Assembly: GCF_030272615.1 (NCBI RefSeq)
Contig: NC_081407.1
Span: 143,476,897 to 143,540,896 of the forward strand
Origin: Cryptomeria japonica
Lineage: Eukaryota; Streptophyta; Pinopsida; Cupressales; Cupressaceae
Direction: 5' to 3'
DNA: 64,000 bases
Positions within the stretch are counted from its first letter, which is position 1. Each line of letters begins with the position of its first letter. Of the stretch, positions 34,011 through 47,332 are shown in pieces. The notes below the pieces were generated by a model. The model did not search any database and had not been told where the DNA came from. It saw nothing but the letters and a program-made list of their open reading frames with translations. Made by a program: the position numbers and the translations under genes.

Positions 34011-37000
34011 TGTTGGAATTGAATTTGTCATTGATGTCAACATGTGTGTGCAGGGTTAATGAAGTTGCAAATGAGTTGTTGTGATCAGGTTGATGAAGAT
34101 GACATTGTTGCTGCAGACTCCCACAATGTAGTAGATGAGTTGTTGTGATTCGGTTGATGGATTAGGTTGATGAAGATGACAATGTTTTTACAGAATCCCA
34201 CAATGCCTATAAAGTCTATGAAGTTAAATCATGTATATTGGCAAGACTCCAGTATGTTACATGGATCAAGTGTTGTATTGTTGCAGTGATCATGTTGGGA
34301 TAACTTATAGTGATCAAGTGTTGTGTAGGTAATATCTGCTTAGATGGTTGTATCAAAATAACTTGGTCAATACCAAGTCATGTGGAGGAAAGTGCTATCG
34401 GCATAAGTCATGTCGATGTCGGGTTGTGTGCAGTTTATGTCATATCAGGATAGCTATGTTGACCAAGGGACTAAGGATGTGCATCGAGTTAGATGACAAA
34501 GGTGGCATAATGATTTTGTGTTATACCAATAGTGTCAATTACTCTGATATCACTGTGTTAGAATAGCTATGCCGACCAAGAGATTGAGGATACCTATCGG
34601 AGTTTCTATTGAAGGCGGAATAGAGAATTTCTACTATGTCGATAGACCAAGCTATGCCAATAGAGGAAAAAGAAGAATTGACTCATTGTTTAGTTCATCA
34701 AAATAACATATGCCGATATGGAGGAGGTCTTTGGATTTCGATGTCAGAGTAACTATGTTGATGTCGGTTCACATGGGATCATCGAGATAGGTTTGTTTTC
34801 ATGGGATAGTGTCCAGACATTAACTTGATAGTGTTAACTATTCTGATGGGTATGTGATTTGGGATACCGTATAAAGATGAAGTTTGTCACCATGGAGTTG
34901 AGCTTTTGGAATAGCTATGCCGATAAAGAAAGGTAGATAGAGTATCATTGGAATGACTTGTTCAGTCGATTTAACATGTTTTATCTATGCCAATAGTTAT
35001 GACTATTCTGATGAGTGGTCATTTGGCTTGAAGTCTTTAGTTCAGGATAGCTTATGTCGATAAGGTGTGTCAAGATGGAGAATGTGGTTCGGTATGGCTT
35101 ATGGCGATTAAAAAAAATCAAAGGGGAGGTTCTCGTTGGAGTAACCTATGTCGATGTAGTTTTTCACTGCGGAGTTTGAGTATCGGGCTACCTATACCGA
35201 TAAAGGTGAGTTGATAGTATGATTATTGGAATGACTTATACTGTTGATCTAACATGATTTTATTATGCTGATAGTTATGCTTATTTTGATACATGATCAA
35301 TTAGCTTGGAGGTTCCTTGTTCGGGATAGCCTATGATGATAAGTGGAATCAAAGTGAGTTTTTCCATCGGTGTAACCAATGCTGACAAAAGGAATCAAAG
35401 GCATCAAATGGTTGTTGGGATAAGTTGTGAAGGCAGAGTAAGTCCTATGTGTTAGCCCGATTGTCACAACATGAATTTCGACTAGTCTAGGCAGCCCGAT
35501 TGTCCACAAGGATGCTAATTAGGATTGATAGAGTGACTTGGACGATGTTAATGAGGACATGCAGTTTTCAAAGGTCACAAAACAAAACAAATTTGCATAG
35601 GTAAGTGACGATGGACTTTAGTATGGCAGTTGGTCGACCCAATCAATGTAGAGGTCGACAGAGGATGAATAATGCATTAATGGCGAACTTGTTATAGGTA
35701 ATTGCAGCGCTCGAGATGATCAATTGAGGCAGAACAAAATTTGTAAGATAGATTGAGTTTGCCAAATATAGTGAACTAGGTATAGTGAATAGAGAAGATG
35801 TGTTTAGTGTAGAAGGCGTTGAGATTTGATATTGGTAGGTGAAGTAGGCAATGCAGATACATAGATGACAGTACAGAAAAAGGATAGCTATGAGGCAACT
35901 TAGTTGGCAAAGCTAAGTGGACAAGTGGCAGAGAAGGTTGAGGAATATGATGATGTGGTGCATGGAACCACCACAATGATAGGTGAGATTAAGGCTTCCT
36001 AGTTGAATCTAGATCAATGATCCACATTGAAAGCTAGAAAGGATTATAGTTTTGGCACGTCTTTGAAATTAAATTACCAACTGAGAGAATGAAAACTGAA
36101 TAAGTGATCTATTTGGAAGATATATTGAAAATTGTATAGATTGTGGGGTAATGATAAGAAGAGGATAACGTTGTCCCAGGTGTGATGAATTAAGATCAGA
36201 CTGACCTCATGCAGGTTGGATAAATGAATGCAACGGTCAAGAATAGTGTTGAAGAGGGATCCGTGACCAAGATAGATGAATTCATGTCAGTGTGAGTGGT
36301 GTTGTTGATCAGGGAAAAAGGTTGCCATGAAAAAAAAGGTTGTAGAAACATAGTAGATAGTGTAGGTGTAGAGGGAGAAGATTGCATGTAGAGTAGTCTA
36401 AGAAAGGGGCAAAAGTGGTGGAGGAGTTCTATAAAAATATATAATATAGAACTATAATAAAAACATAGGCAGCTAGAAGAAGAAAATAGAGAAGATAAGA
36501 GGGAACAACAAAGATCAGAGATAGAGAGCAGCGATTAGAGTGCAAAGAGAGAAGACAACTAGAGGCAACAAGAGATTAAGAAAAGGTAGAAAGAGCAGTA
36601 GGAGAGAAGAGCTTGACAAAGAGAAGAAAATAGAGAACAAGAGTAGAGACAAATATAGAGCTAAGAGTTGAGATTGAGGCATAAAGATCTGAGGGAAGAA
36701 GAGAGTCAATCAATCTCAACAACAGATTATCAAGGTGTTGCAAAACCTCATTTGCAACAAGGTATCTAATGTGTATTCATTATCTATACTCATTGTAATC
36801 TCTGAGTGGGTGTTCAGAGCTAGGGGTTGGTGCCCTAAAGCTAGGAGTTGGTGCTCCTTTGGGTTGGTGCTCATAAATTGTAGGATTTGGTTCTCCTTGG
36901 GTTGGTGCCCTAAATGTTGTAACCAGTTTTACCTATGAGGCTAGATTGGAGCAGTAAACTCCAACAACATTTCTCACTGATTTTTTTCCCCACCGTGGGT

Positions 37001-37177
37001 TTTCCTTGTACATTATGGTGTTATGGATATGTCTCTTGTGTGTGTGTGTTGATCTATTTAATATTTATGCTTATGGTTTTGTGATTAAATTTATTGTTGC
37101 TTAGATCTTTTAAGAGTCAAAGTTTTTATTGTCACCATTGATTCACCCCCCTCTCAGTGATCCATTATGTTCCAACA
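34011..37177 (+). mobile_element. 3.2-kb single LTR-like insertion
   Basis: Starts TGTTGGAATTG and ends GTTCCAACA, an 8-bp terminal inverted repeat of LTR type. The flanks are ATTAT (34006-34010) and ATTGT (37178-37182), a target-site duplication with one mismatch. No PBS, polypurine tract or second LTR lies inside, so it reads as one very long solo LTR. The first third is full of CTATGCCGATA-like words. A TATA box lies at 36428-36443, followed by a purine-rich leader (36460-36700) and about four GGTTGGTGCCCTAA-like repeats (36820-36920). The last 250 bp resemble other plant LTR ends (CCCCACCGTGGGTTTTCC, TTCACCCCCCTCTCAG). Confidence 0.7.
36428..36443 (+). promoter_or_regulatory. TATA box of the 3.2-kb LTR
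   Basis: TCTATAAAAATATATA in the context of a GAGGAGT upstream stretch, followed within 40 bp by a long AGAAGAAG purine leader. Plausible LTR core promoter for the plus strand. Confidence 0.5.
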
Positions 37178-37193
37178 ATTGTGTCGTAAGGGG
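37178..37193. repeat. minisatellite bridge between two insertions
   Basis: ATTGTGTCGTAAGGGG, 16 bp. It continues segment B (after removing the 34011-37177 unit) and runs on into segment C at 48540. Only this sliver separates two independent insertions. Confidence 0.8.
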
Positions 37194-38028
37194 TGTAATG
37201 TGATGAAAAGTGATGAGAGGAGATCAAGTGGAAAGCTTTACCCTACTCAAGAATGGAGTAAAAGTTTCACAAAGGATTCCCTTCAACTTCTAATGCACAT
37301 TACATTTAAAAGAGGGGGTTGAATTCAATAGATCAAATATCAATGGAAAGAGATTGAATGGTAAGTGAATTGTAGGGAGTTTGCAATAAATTTGGAAAGT
37401 AAAGTAACCCTCTTTTAAAATAGACAAGTTGAATCAAATGAATTGAGACTAAGTGTAAAGATGACAAAGAAATGATTATATCTTGAGATAGAGATGTGGG
37501 ATGAAGTTTTGCACATGGAATTAGCAATAAGATGTCGCGACAAAGCTCCCCTACAAATTTGAGCAAAAGTTGTTGAGACCGAGTTGAAAGTGTACTCGGT
37601 CTGCTGAAAAATTCATGCACTGAAAAGGGTTTTTCCATCTCTAAAAATGGACTCTAAACCTACAATTACAGCTACGCACCTGCAACCTACACATATAAAA
37701 GAGAGGAAATGTTGTTGGGATTAGGGATTTCCCTTCAGGTCAAACCCCAGTTTGGAATTAACCAAATGATGAAAAATACTTGCAAGTAAATGAAAGGAAA
37801 TGTCTAAAGTATGATTAACCTCAAGAGAGGATGTAATTGAAATGTAGATAGATTTGTTTGAAAGGATATGTGGAATTGAATGTCTTTAATGTTGGTAGGG
37901 ATCTCCTCTTCAATGGTTGAATCATTAACTTGAATTTAACACCTAACCTTGAAAGGATACTCGAAATTCTCAATGCTTGAAACGATGCTTAGGTTCTTGA
38001 ATTCTTGAATGTTCGATGGTGATAATTC
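37194..38028 (-). repeat. Tat-like LTR 3, truncated
   Basis: Plus strand TGTAATGTGATG through CTTGAATGTTCGATGGTGATAA, aligning with the first two-thirds of 39459-40615. It joins gag-coding sequence directly at about 38028/38029, so about 370 bp of LTR and all 3' internal sequence are missing. Confidence 0.85.
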
Positions 38029-39458
38029 AATACCACACAATATATGAATTCCATTCTTATCACTTTGAATCATGAGTTTTAGACCTTCAATTAATGGAAG
38101 AGCTTCACTATTAGGATATCCTTGGGACATCCATTGTTGGAAATTGTCAAATTCATTGTCCAATTTTGATAGTTGATATATGGAAACTCTAGTCAAAACT
38201 TCTTCATCATTGGAATCATCAACTAGGTAGATAGGGATGTTATTAGGATGGGAAGAATTAGTATTATCCTCATTGAAGAATTCACCCAAATTAGGCTCCA
38301 TCTCTTTGAGAATTAAACCTTGGGAAGCCTTAATTCTAATGCTTCATGTAACAAGGATAGTATAGGTAGGACTAATAGTGGTAAAACTCATGCACTAGGA
38401 AAATTTGAATTTTGAATTTTGGGAACAAAGTTTGCAAAATTAAATAATTCAAGAAAATGATGATTATACAATTTGAACTTTTTGGAAAGAGAAAATGACA
38501 CGATTTCCAAGATAATTTATGATGAATGAAAAGAAATTGAAATTTAAAATTACGGCCAATGGGATATCACTTAATTTTGACAAAATTAGGATGTTTAAAA
38601 TCAGGGCAGATTATAATTGACCACTTAGTTTTAAATGTTTCTATGAAAGTTGTGATGTCGAAATTGGGAAGTATTTTTTATTTTAGAGGGATCAAAACTC
38701 AACAAAATCAACAAATTTTCTGGATTTAAGCACTTAAATATAGTCATAACAGTCTCCCAAAATTTTGGGAAAAATGTCAAGCACCAAGTTGAAAATGCAC
38801 TTGGTTCACCCAACTTTTTCAAAAAAATTAGGGATGAAACGTATGATGATTTTAGAGCTAACCCTAAAAAATTGGTTAATTTTACAAAGTTTAGATAGAC
38901 AAAATTAAGGTTTGAATGTCAAAATAGGACCTTATTAGGGTTTTGAATAAAATAAGAAATTGAATTGCAAATTTGAAAAAGGTGAAACCTAATGGATAGG
39001 GCCACCTTGAATGATATTTAGAAAACTAAAATTGATTGAAATTTGCACAAAATCCAAGTAAATTTGAAAATTACTGTTTTACTAACCACTGAAATTTGAA
39101 ATTTTGAATTTTGGAAAAATGAGGGAAATTGAACATTTAAATTTTAGGCAACAAGACAAGTCTAAAAATAGTCCTAAATCTGAAAATTAAATGTGAATCC
39201 AATGTTTGCACAAATTCAAGTTGATCTTTGAAAATTAGGGTTTTGACAATTAACCACTTAATTTTATAAATTTGATAAGCAAAGTAATTTTCAGATCTAA
39301 GACACTAGATAGCATTTTTTGCAAAACACAAGTTCAATTTTGACAATTAGGGTTTTGAATGAATTAACCACTAAGTTTTCTAAGGAAATTAAACTTGTAA
39401 ATGAAAAATGTGCAATATTTTTTAATCTAAAGCATGTAAGAGGTCGGGTTCACCAAAA
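38029..39458 (-). pseudogene. second internal piece: leader plus first ~90 codons of gag
   Basis: The ATG at 38301 opens MEPNLGEFFNEDNTNS, matching the gag start at 46204. The frame runs through DEEVLTRVSIYQLSKL, FDNFQQWMSQGYPNSEALPLIEGLK and DKNGIHILCGIELS, then passes into LTR sequence at about 38028. Upstream, 38310-39458 is untranslated leader matching 46215-47332, with a PBS-like GGTGAACCCGACC next to the LTR at 39459. Confidence 0.75.
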
Positions 39459-40615
39459 TGTAATGTGGTGAAAAGTGATGAGAGGAGATCAAGTGGAAAA
39501 CTTTACCCTCAAGAAAGGAGTGAAATTTTCACAAAGGATTCCCTTCAACTTCTCATGCACATTACATTTAAAAGAGGGGGTTGAATTCACTAGATCCAAT
39601 CTCAATGGAAAGAGATTGAATGCTAAGTAAATTGTAGGGAGTTTGCAATAAATTTGGAAAGTAAAGTAACCCTCTTTTAAAATAGACAAGTTGAATCAAG
39701 TGAATTGAGACTAAGTGTAAAGATGACAAAGAAATGATTATATCTTGAGATAGAGATGCAGGATGAAGTTGTGTACCTAGAATTAGCAGTAATATGTCGA
39801 GATGAAGCTTCCCTACAAATTTGAGCAAAAGTTGCCAAGACTGGGTTGAAAGTGTACTTGATCCTCTGAAAACTTCACACACTAAAAAGGGTTTTTTCCT
39901 CTTTGAAAATGGAGTCTAAACTTGCAATTATAGTTGTGCACCTGCAACCTACACACAGAAATGAGAGGAAATGTTGTTGGGATTTGAGGTTTGTCTTCAG
40001 GTCAAACCCCGATTTTGAATTAACAAAACGATGAAAAATACTTGCAAGTAAATGAAATGTAGATAGAGTTGTTTGAAAGGATATGAGGAATTGAATGTCT
40101 TGAATGTTGGTAGGGATCTCCTCTTCAATGGTTGAATCATTGACTTGAATGCAACACCTAGCCTTGAAAGGAGTCTCAAAATGCTCAATGCTTGAAAGGA
40201 TTCTTAGATGCTTGAATGCTTGAATGTTCGATGACGATAATGCTTTTTCACCTTACTTTCGCTTATGCCAATGGGAGGGGAAAATGATCCTTATATACTT
40301 GCCAATTAGGGGTTTTTAATTGATTTTCCATCTTAGGCCAACATAGGAAAACTTTTTCCCACTTATGATTGACAAGCCCAATGCACAATTTGAATGAAGG
40401 GAGGCCAAAATAGAGCAGGGCCAAGGGTGCCATGCCCCTGTCCTGCCCTCATTCAAGATAGGAAGTGATAGCAAGCAGTGCGGGGTGCAAGAAAATGAAA
40501 TTTTTAGGTGTTATGAGCATGTCTCGGGTCTCCAATCAGGCTTAAGGATTCATCCGCCAATGCAAAGACCCAAAATCGATCAAAAATTGTAAGTTTGGAA
40601 TTTTATGATGCTACA
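39459..40615 (-). repeat. Tat-like LTR 2
   Basis: Plus strand TGTAATGTGGTG to GATGCTACA, 1157 bp. It has a PBS side at 39458 and a polypurine side at 40616 (minus AAAGTGGGGCTAAA), so it is shared by both internal pieces. A minus-strand TATATAAGG lies at 40289-40297. Confidence 0.88.
40289..40297 (-). promoter_or_regulatory. Tat-like LTR TATA box
   Basis: Minus TATATAAGG in LTR 2; the same box is kept in the 5' LTR at 48214-48221. Confidence 0.5.
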
Positions 40616-42419
40616 TTTAGCCCCACTTTAGCGAGAGTATAAGTGTACAGTAATACTGCCAGTAAAGTACAAGGAAACAAGATCAAAAGACTTTCACCAT
40701 GTCAAGGAGGTAAGATACACCAAGCCCCCAGTGGACTAAGGATCTTACAACTTTGATTGACAAAGTAAAAGGGAAGATCAAGAGAGAGAGAACCATGACT
40801 GCAAATAGTAAGGCTCCCCTCACTATGAGTCATGAAAAGTAAGGATACCAAAAATTACAAAGCAAAGCCAAGTTCACTAAGTAACTCAAAGTATCAAGAA
40901 GTAAAATATGAGCAGAGTGTATGCCCCCATGTTAAAGAGATGGCACACGTCTTATCGGGAGCGATTTCTCTAAGGTAGAATACACCAAAGAGAGAGAAAG
41001 AGAGGGAGCATGTTATTGCAAGGATTTATCCCCCAATCGAGGAATAAACCCAAGGATAATGAATACAAAACATAAAGCACAAGGTGGATTCACTTTCCTC
41101 AAGGTCAGTATGTTATATGATAACTCATGTATATCATGTATAAATGCATATAATAGTCCTCATTCCCCAAACAAAGGAACCTACATTGGAAGAAAGGGAA
41201 CACGTGTGTCTTTTGAGTCAACATGAAAGAGACCAAAAGAGATCTCAATGCTTTGCATCATCCTCAAGTAAATATCACTAGGGACAACAAATAGAAGAAT
41301 AGGGATACACATAGAAGAATGGGCACAAAAGAGAAAGAAAAGAGAGAGGTAGAGGATCTGCAGTGCTAATGCAACTAGTCTAGAATGACATCCACCTCCC
41401 GATCTTATTGATCACTATTTTGGGAAGGTGGGAAACACACCAAAGGACCGACATCAAGCATAGTAGATGGAGCTATCACAAGATCCAAACAAGGACTATT
41501 CTCATGTGCTAAGTCACTTTGTTCCTTTCAAGGAGCTAGGATTAAGGCTTTTGAAAATTTCACAAATAAATGTTTGTCGATATCAACATATTCATAGTCA
41601 CTTTCTAAATCATTAGGAGTTGTATTTTCATCATGAATAACACTTTCACCTTTTTCTTCATCAAGATTTATAGAAAGAGGAGCTCTAACATGAATAGAAG
41701 TAAAACCATCACATGTTTTTCACAACTTATGATTTGGAGATTTAGGTTCAAGATCTTGCTTAGGAGAAAAGGGAATTATATCAACTGTTGGTGTTTTAAG
41801 AGATTGAATAGTTTGAGAAACAAATTTTTGAGCTCTAGCACGACGTTTTCGTTAGTGATCTCTAGCACAATGATTTCATCGAGTCTTAGCGGAAGGCTAA
41901 GAATAAAGATGAATATTTGTTGAAGGAGGAATGTTTGTTGAAGGAGAAATATTTGTTGAAAGAGGAATGTTCTTATCTTTAGTAGTTGGATGGTTAGGTT
42001 GAGTTCTCTTAGGTTGAACAAGAGGAGAGGCAGGTCTCTTCTCTCTATAAGAGCAAGGAAGTGAAATTGCACCATATAAAGGAGGAATATTCAGTGTAGG
42101 AAGGAGACCAAGTCCATCATGAAGAGGAGGTACAGGTCTAACCTTAGGAGGGATATTGTTGTTATTCTTAGGAGAAGGCATAGTTTCATCCATAGGAATA
42201 GGTTGGGAATCTTCCTTAGGAGGAAGATTAGTTCTATACGTTAGAGGAAGAACTTCATCTTCAAGAATAGTGGGGATATTAAATGTTGCAGTTCTAGGTT
42301 GTCTTAAGGATAAGATCATATATTTCTTCCATTTTTTATAAAATTGAAAGAGAGCATCACTTCTTGTTGGAAGAGATTGAAATTGTTGAGGCCAAAAGTA
42401 ATCAATAGGAACACTTGGG
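40616..42419 (-). pseudogene. proline-rich spacer and 3' non-coding region downstream of protease
   Basis: At 41897-42319 the minus strand encodes a disordered proline- and asparagine-rich stretch (NNNNIPPKVRPVPPLHDGLGLLP, NISPSTNIPPSTNI). Stop-broken sequence follows (EYVDIDKHLFVKFSKALIL near 41540-41600). The three-fold STNIPP-like repeat is coded by GAAGGAGGAATGTTTGTT units near 41910-41960. Where RT would be expected there is none. The rest is non-coding up to the polypurine tract at 40616-40629. Confidence 0.55.
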
Positions 42420-45400
42420 CTTCTTTTAGTTGGTCAAAATAGGCTATGGTTAACAATTATGATTTCTCCATTATGGGGAAATTTTAAACACTTATGGATT
42501 GGAGAGGCAATAGCCTTCATGGAAGATAGCCAAGGGTTGCCTAATTTCAAATGGAATTATTCAGATGAAGGAATGATAACAAAGTTGACCTCTATAGATT
42601 TAGTGTGAACCTCAATAGGGAATGCAATAGAACCAATAGTAGGACAATAAAATCCATCAAATAATTTAATGACCACATTGCTACTGATTTGTTTCCCTTA
42701 TCATTCACACCTACCACAGATATAGTATTATTATCAATCAGGTCTTGAATCTTAATTTTCAATGCAAAACATTTCTCAGTATCATGACCAAATTGACGAT
42801 GAAATTGACAAAAATAATTATTATCAAAATAAGGTGAGGCTACCTTAGAAGGGTCAACTGGTTTTATTGGAGGGAGTTTGATAACATTTCTTTGTAACAA
42901 CTAAGACATGATACTATGCAAAGATTCATTCAAAGGAGTAAATTGTCTTTCTCTTTTGAAGAATTTAGAAATAGGAGGCACACCTGTTGTAGAATTCACA
43001 TTGTTGTTGTTGACGGTGTCATTGAATTTGATGAAGCCTTTATTAGGTTTGGAATTTGCAAATGGTTGTTGAGCACTCTCACCCTTATCACTCAGAGCCA
43101 TAGGAGTAGATTGCTCCAGTTGACTCACAGTCAGTTGATAATTGTGAAGTGTTGCACACAACTACGGAAAGGAAGTAAAATCAGAAAGGAGAAGTTTGTC
43201 CCTAATGTCTTTTCGCAAATTAGAAATGAAAATTCTTTGAATATCATTATTAGGCACTGGAAAAGAAATATGAGAACACAAATGCTTATATTTGCCAATG
43301 AAATCAATCACTTTTTCTTTGCCACCTTGTTTACAATGCATTAAATCAGTCAAAGTGATTTTAGGACCTATGTTGTTTTGAAATTGTTGAATAAAAGCAT
43401 TTTCTAATTGTTGAAAAGAAGTAATAGAATAGGAAGGCAAAGTGAATTACCATTGTAAAGTCTTATCTCTTAGCATTCTAGTAAATAATTTGGCAAGAAA
43501 TCTTTGATCATAAGAAATGCCAATACACAAGGTTTGGAATGTTTTGACATGTGTTAAAGGATCATTGTTGGCATTTGGCATAACTAATGTAGAATGAGAT
43601 AATGCAAGTGATGTAGTTGAAGACTAATGACTGCACCAGTAGAGGATAAAAGACTAATTGTGATGAAGAGATTGCGATTTTGTGATTAGATGACTTGATC
43701 AGTTATTCATGTTGTCATTGATGGAAACTGATGTCAAACAATGATTGTTGATGTTCTTGATGTTTTGTTATGATATCTAAGTGATTTGGTTTACCAGAAG
43801 ACAGGGTTTACCAGCAAAGAATAGAAGATTGTGAAATAGGACTTTAACAGGTAAAGCATAGATGTTTTGGTTGAATTGGGCGATCAGCGATGATTGGTGA
43901 TTTGCAGTTTGGAATGTGAGATTGTATCATGGAAAGGAGTGTCTGATAGGAACTGAAACTTGTGATGACTAACAGAAGGCTTGTTTTAAATCTCTGATGA
44001 AGTGTTGCTAAGGTTTTAGTAGGGTTTAAGGACCAGTGAAGAAGTCATCAAACCAGTAATGATTTTTGTTATGGCGGTGTTTGACGACGAGTCTACATGA
44101 AGGTGGTAACGTGACACAACCTGCATGATATGTTTGATTGTTATTTTAGCCAGATTCAGGGAATAATTTCTTGGGAAATAATGAAATACGTAGTGAAGTG
44201 TTTTGAGGTTTTGACTTTGGTACAAATTGGATTTTCGTGATGGGTTTCAACCAACCAATAGTTGATATTGCATTGTAATTTGATGTAATTATCTGTATAT
44301 TGATCTAAGATGATCTCTTATGATCTATATTGTAATTTCATGATGTAATTAGGGTTTAGTGGTTGACCTAGTTGAGATGGCTATTTAGGATGACACAGTT
44401 GATGTTTATTGTGTCAGTGGTTTTAAGAGAATGTATTTGAGCCATCCAAGAGTAGTGTGAGATATTCTTGAGAGTTGCAAAGTGTTGAGCATAACTGGAT
44501 CTGATTCAGCAAGCTGAGAAGTGCAAGTAAGATCACTTTTTCACTATTGTTCCCTAACAATTGCAGTAGGTTAAATCCCTTAACTGGGTAGGTCATAACA
44601 AGCCTTAAACATTTAAGTCCCCTAATAGGGAAGATCTTAAAAGAGTGGTAAATCCTCTCACATGGTTGATCCTAACAAATCATCAAGCTCCTAACCGAGC
44701 TGCTAGGCAAATCCCTTAACCGTGTGACTCCTAACAAGGCGTATTGTAAGCTCCTAATAGGGCTAAGATCCTAATAGGGCGTACTTCAAAAGAGTACAAA
44801 TATTTGTGGGTACCAACTCCCACCGTGGTTTTTCCCTATTTAGGTCTCCATGTAAAAAAATCATGTTCTTCATGTGTGGAATACTTTTCATGTGTTGTTC
44901 TTGTTTATGTTACACTTCATGCACTATTTTTTAGTACACCGGTTATGATGTTTTATCAGATGTTTATCTAAGGTTATCGCTACTGATAAGAATTGGTAGA
45001 GAAAGTGTTTGATCTGATAGATGAGGATAATGAGTTGGTAAATGATCAAATTTATATGATTGCTGAAGTGGTGAAAGAAATGATAGTTGTGGTAAATGAT
45101 TTGATTAATGTGTTAGCAAATCTAATAAAGAGGTTGTTAGATCTAATAAAAGAAGTTTGATATTTGATAAATGATTTCAGATCTGATATAAGTTTGATTT
45201 TGGTTTAAAGTTTCAATTGGTATTAATACCAATTCACACCCCCCCCCCACTCCTAGTATTAACCAAATCCTCATAGGATTAACAATCACCTTTTTCATTA
45301 TAGAGTTCCAATTGAGGGACTTCAACACGTTTAGGAGGGACAACTCTAACAATATCAAGAGAAAGTGGGCTCGCAACATCAAATGTGGGTTTATATTAAA

Positions 45401-46204
45401 CTTGGATTGACTCATAGAAGCGATTTGTTGTTGCAATAATGATACAGTTTGGGCAAGGCTATTAATGGTTGCTTCTTTTGAAGAATTTATGTTAGACATG
45501 TTTGATTGAGAAGGTGGTGTGATGTTATTGAAAGAAGGCATTGATTGAGAATAGGATGGTGGAACACTATGGTAAGTAGACATAGGTGATGATTGAGTAG
45601 GAAATGGGACACTAAAAGGAGGGATAGAATGATTTGATGAATTGCTCCCTTGTGTCACATTGATTGGTTGAGAGACAATAGAAACACTCATTGAAGGCAT
45701 AGATAAAGATGGAGGCTTGACTGAGGAACAAGGATTTCCCCCATGACTAATGGTTATAGGTATGACATTTTGAGTTGATGTAACCAAGATGTTTGAAGTG
45801 AAAGTAGGAATGCTAGTCATTGAAGTGGTCAAAGGAATAGAATGATTGATTCGTGTAGAAGGTTGTGAATAACCTAAGTTTTTAGCACAACTCTTTATAG
45901 GCATGACATTAGAATCCACAATATGAGCAATACCACACAATATATCAATTCCATTCTTATCACTTTGAATCATGTGTTTTAGACCTTCAATTAATGGAAG
46001 AGCTTCACTATTAGGATATTCTTGGGACATCCATTGTTGGAAATTATCAAATTGATTGTCCAATTTTGATAGTTGATCTATGGAAACTCTAGTCAAAATT
46101 TATTCTTCATCATTGGAATCATCAATAGGGTAGATAGGGATGTTATTAGGATTGGAAGAATTAACATTATCCTCATTGAATAATTCACCCAAATTAGGCT
46201 CCAT
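42420..46204 (-). pseudogene. Tat/Ogre-like gag and protease (split by a solo LTR)
   Basis: The gag ATG is at 46204 (MEPNLGELFNEDN). An N-terminal part (QLSKLDNQFDNFQQWMSQEYPNSE) leads into a Ser/Pro/Met-rich low-complexity section (45500-45900) and a short coiled coil (INSLAQTVSLLQQQIASM). The gag core follows: LELYNEKGD, interrupted by the LTR at 43566-45284, then PLTHVKTFQTLC, LTRMLRDKTLQW and FQQLENAFIQQFQNNIG. After a QFHRQFGHDTEKC zinc-like motif (42780-42830) comes a retroviral-type protease trace with VNFVIIPS and LGNPWLSSMKAIASPIHKCLKFP (42460-42600). The reading is broken by stops at about 46100, 42900 and 43161. Confidence 0.75.
43566..45284 (+). repeat. solo LTR inside gag, 1.7 kb
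   Basis: TGTTGGCATTTGG to ATAGGATTAACA, flanked by ATCAT (43561-43565) and ATCAC (45285-45289). Joining the flanks restores the gag phrase NEKGD-PLTHVK, so the insertion is precise. Its 3' half has several CTCCTAATAGGG/CCCTTAACCG-type repeats (44560-44790), a CCACCGTGGTTTTTCCC block (44821-44838) and a C-run near the end (45239-45249). Confidence 0.8.
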
Positions 46205-47332
46205 CTCTTCGGGAATTAAACCTTAGGAGGCCTTAATTATAATGCTTTGTCTAACGACGATAGTATAGGTAGGACTAATAATGGTAAAACTCATGCACTA
46301 GATGGAAAATTTGAATTTTGAGTTTTGGGAACAAAGTTTGCAAAATTAAGTAATTCAAGAAAATGATGATTATACAATTTGAACTTTGTGGAAAGAGAAA
46401 ATGACACAATTTCCAAGATAATTAATGATGAATGAAAAGAAATTGAAATTTAAAATTACGGACAATGGGATACCACTTAATTTTGACAAAATTAGGATGT
46501 TTAAAGATCAAAATTCAACAAAATCAGCCATTTTTTTGGATTTAAGCACTTCAATACAGTCATAACAGTCTCTCAAAATTTCGGGAAAAAAAACCGAGGA
46601 CCAGGTTGAAAGTGTACCTAGTCCGCCCAACTTTTTCAAAAAAAATCAGGGATTAAAGGTGCGATGCTTTTAGAGCTAACCCCCAAAAATTGGTTAATTT
46701 TACGAAGTTTAGATAGATGAAATTAAGGTTTGAATGTCAAAATATGACCCTATTAGGGTTTTGAAAAAGGTAAGAAATTGAATTGCAAATTTGAAAAAGG
46801 TGAAACCTAATGGATAGGGCCACCTTGAATGATATTTAGAAAACTGAAATTGATTGAAATTGATTGAAATTTGCACAAAATCCAAGTAAATTTGAAAATT
46901 AGTGTTTTAGGACCTAACCATTGAATTTTGAAATTTTGAATTTTGGAAAAAAATGAGGGAAACTGAAATTTTGAATTTTAGGAAAGAAGACAATTCTGAA
47001 AATAGTCCTAAATCTAAAAAATTAAATGTGAATCCAATGTTTGCACAAATTCAAGTTGATCTTTGAAAATTAGGGTTTTGACAATTAACCACTTAATTTT
47101 GTAAATTTGATTTGCAAATTGAAGAAGACTATGAAAGAATTGAATTTGATAAGAAAAGTAATTTTTAGATCTAAGACAATAGATAGAATTTTTTGCAAAA
47201 CACAAGTTCAATTTTGACAATTAGAGTTTTGAATGAATTAACCACTAAGTTTTGTAAGGAAATTAAACTTGTAAATGAAAAATATGCAATATTTTTTTAT
47301 GTAAAGCATATAAGACGCCGGGTTCACCAAAA

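Noticed and set aside
36735-36938. 67-aa plus-strand frame with repeated GWCPK phrases
   Set aside because: It is coded by the GGTTGGTGCCCTAA-like repeats in the 3.2-kb LTR; no other support.
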